NCBI GenBank assembly: GCA_025922795.1 | Contig: JAICHC010000167.1 | Span: forward strand, 1 to 6,549 | From: Candidatus Binatia bacterium | GTDB taxonomy: Bacteria > Desulfobacterota_B > Binatia > UBA9968 | Direction of reading: 5' to 3' | Length of the DNA stretch: 6,549 nt | Shown: positions 5,741 to 6,549 of the stretch, in pieces | Layout of the letters: every line of letters begins with the position of its first letter | Numbering within the stretch: the stretch's first letter is position 1 | Program-made: the position numbers and the translations under genes | The notes under the pieces: generated by a model | Told to the model about the DNA's origin: nothing | The model's input: the letters and a program-made list of their open reading frames with translations, nothing else | Database searches by the model: none

Positions 5741-5756
5741 TGGCATATCGATTGCG
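5741..5756 (+). promoter_or_regulatory. Candidate sigma-54 (-24/-12) promoter for the 41-residue peptide gene
   Basis: TGGCAT-ATCGA-TTGCG carries GG and GC exactly ten bases apart, with TGGCA at -24 and TTGC at -12. The predicted start is near 5767, just before the ribosome site at 5771 and the GTG at 5786, which is the expected geometry for a short leader. Confidence 0.45.
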
Positions 5757-5770
5757 CAGTTTTTTGGCGC

Positions 5771-5777
5771 AAAGGAG
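5771..5777 (+). promoter_or_regulatory. Ribosome binding site that sets the 41-residue peptide start
   Basis: AAAGGAG, eight bases before GTG 5786. No comparable site precedes the longer in-frame ATG at 5657. Confidence 0.6.
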
Positions 5778-5785
5778 ACCTCGGC

Positions 5786-5911
5786 GTGGAAACAATCGCA
5801 AAAACTGCGACGGTCAAATCCTCTTCCCAATCGAGGGTCGATTGGTCGATCCTCGCATTCTGGCTAACATACTTGAGCCTCGTATTCGGCGTAATATACG
5901 CAGCCCTTTAA
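5786..5911 (+). CDS. Tail-anchored small membrane protein (41 aa), unrecognised
   Basis: Seen: a polar, Ser/Thr/Lys-rich head (residues 1-19, METIAKTATVKSSSQSRVD if the GTG is read as Met) followed by one hydrophobic segment that fills the rest of the protein (about 21-41, SILAFWLTYLSLVFGVIYAA). The shape is that of a small single-pass membrane protein with the head most likely in the cytoplasm, as in many small subunits or regulators of membrane complexes. The start is chosen for its AAAGGAG, and a -24/-12 motif lies just upstream. A longer form from ATG 5657 (84 residues) is possible, but its extra part would contain the promoter and has no ribosome site. A 10-base palindrome, CTGGGCCCAG (5920-5929), follows the stop. 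I recognise no family. Confidence 0.5.
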   Translation: METIAKTATVKSSSQSRVDWSILAFWLTYLSLVFGVIYAAL

Positions 5912-5919
5912 GAGGTATT

Positions 5920-5929
5920 CTGGGCCCAG
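5920..5929. repeat. 10-base palindrome CTGGGCCCAG
   Basis: A perfect palindrome nine bases after the stop of the 41-residue peptide gene, with no loop and no U-run. It could be a protein-binding site or chance. Confidence 0.25.
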
Positions 5930-6089
5930 CGGAGTTTTCGCAGCTTTACATGAGCAACGAAAAAGTTCGCTCTGTGCCTTGGTCGAAACTTCAAGTACCG
6001 CTGGCTAACGGGTGATCTTGTTTTAACCGCATCTGTACTGTGCGATTAAGAGCCGTTGCACACCCATGTCCCATGCGAAATCCTTATGA

Positions 6090-6549
6090 GCGATCGGTCA
6101 AACGCTCCAAGCAGCGCGGGTTACGACGTTCAAGCTGGAAAAAAATGCCGATCTTTATCGGCTGTGGATCGCCAATCGCCTTTTCTGTCTCGGCCCAGCT
6201 GATATTTCACGCCTCGATACGCAGGCACGTAAAAGACGAGCTAACCGCTCTGCCGTCAACCGCCCGTTAACAGCGCTGCCTCAGCAGTTACGTGCTTTGG
6301 GCGGTTACCTTGACAGAGTCGAGGTTCGCACTTTTCGGATCGTGTGGACGGGCGCTTCTGCTCTTCTGGAGTACGAACGAGTCACCGGAGAGCGGAACCG
6401 TAGAGTTTTTCCAGTTGAAGAATTGCGGCAGCTGGGTCTCCACCGGAGTTTGCTACGGTCCAGCCATTACGTTTTCCAGCGGCTGGATACTGGACTGACA
6501 GAAGGAAACCGTCGAGATAAGCCGGGCAACGCAAAGTACGGGTTAGCGA
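6090..6549 (+). CDS. Unrecognised arginine-rich protein, right-partial, start missing or frameshifted
   Basis: A frame with no stop for 153 codons runs from just after a TGA (6087-6089) to the window edge. It reads as a plausible protein: KNADLYRLWIANRLFCLGP near residue 18, DRVEVRTFRIVWTGASALLE near 75, and VFPVEELRQLGLHRSLLRSS near 106, rich in Arg and Leu. It holds no ATG, GTG or TTG until a TTG at 6297, so its N-terminus is a puzzle. A different frame starting at ATG 6086 (MSDRSNAPSSAGYDVQAGKK) runs into a stretch of seven A (6139-6145); losing one A would join it to this frame. The frames with start codons over this region (6040-6270 and 6292-6498) look less protein-like. I recognise no family; no terminal stop is seen. 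Confidence 0.45.

Larger units (their letters stand above)
5228..5785. other. 558-base stretch with only doubtful mini-ORFs and candidate sites
   Basis: This lies between the minus-strand HTH gene and the plus-strand 41-residue peptide gene. Seen: an imperfect palindrome GGAGTATCTAATCC (5319-5332), about 125 bases upstream of the predicted HTH transcript start; two short frames at 5408-5558; a small hairpin with an A-run (5557-5576); a palindrome AACCG-C-CGGTT (5628-5638); and the promoter motif at 5741-5756. The long frame at 5518-6015 overlaps the better-supported peptide gene and looks like noise. Confidence 0.4.

Noticed and set aside
5518..6015. A 165-codon plus-strand frame
   Set aside because: It has no ribosome site or family feature, and it overlaps the better-supported 41-residue gene in another frame.
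6220..6270. Minus-strand text resembling a tRNA D-arm (GCGGTTAGCTC)
   Set aside because: No matching anticodon arm, T-arm or acceptor stem can be built around it.

Overview
The window looks like a piece of chromosome from an environmental bacterium, probably proteobacterial or a soil relative. This is inferred from a moderately high GC content, a TrpX-type (ABC_sub_bind) periplasmic binding protein lying beside a decayed second copy of the same family, and several candidate -24/-12 (sigma-54 type) promoters. No 16S, tRNA or species marker is present, so the lineage stays open.

Left part (1-1525, all on the minus strand). An intact substrate-binding protein gene (482-1486) is followed by the frameshifted C-terminal remnant of another protein of the same family (about 130-465). 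Next comes the start of a secreted histidine-phosphatase-family gene (121 to 1, running off the edge). A 418-base spacer with no convincing gene separates this block from the next one, which faces the other way.

Middle part (1905-3960, plus strand). A complete SAM-dependent methyltransferase with an N-terminal winged helix (1905-2987) is followed 95 bases later by a ferritin-like protein carrying a full carboxylate/histidine di-metal ligand set (3083-3730), and then by a possible small ORF (3811-3960). The methyltransferase and ferritin-like genes may act together, but that is inferred only from adjacency.

Right part (4014-6549) has the character of an accessory region. It holds a 114-residue three-helix membrane protein (minus, 4014-4358), an orphan excisionase-type HTH protein (minus, 4916-5188), a 41-residue tail-anchored membrane peptide (plus, 5786-5911) and a large open frame without a start codon at the right edge (6090-6549). 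Three good GG-N10-GC promoter motifs lie at suitable positions before the membrane protein, the HTH protein and the small membrane peptide. A weaker fourth precedes the binding-protein gene. The membrane-protein leader also contains an 11-bp GNRA-loop terminator only about 30 bases before the start codon, which suggests attenuation.

The most interesting reading is a small, unrecognised set of membrane and DNA-binding genes under sigma-54 control. No sigma-54 activator gene lies in the window, so this remains a hypothesis.
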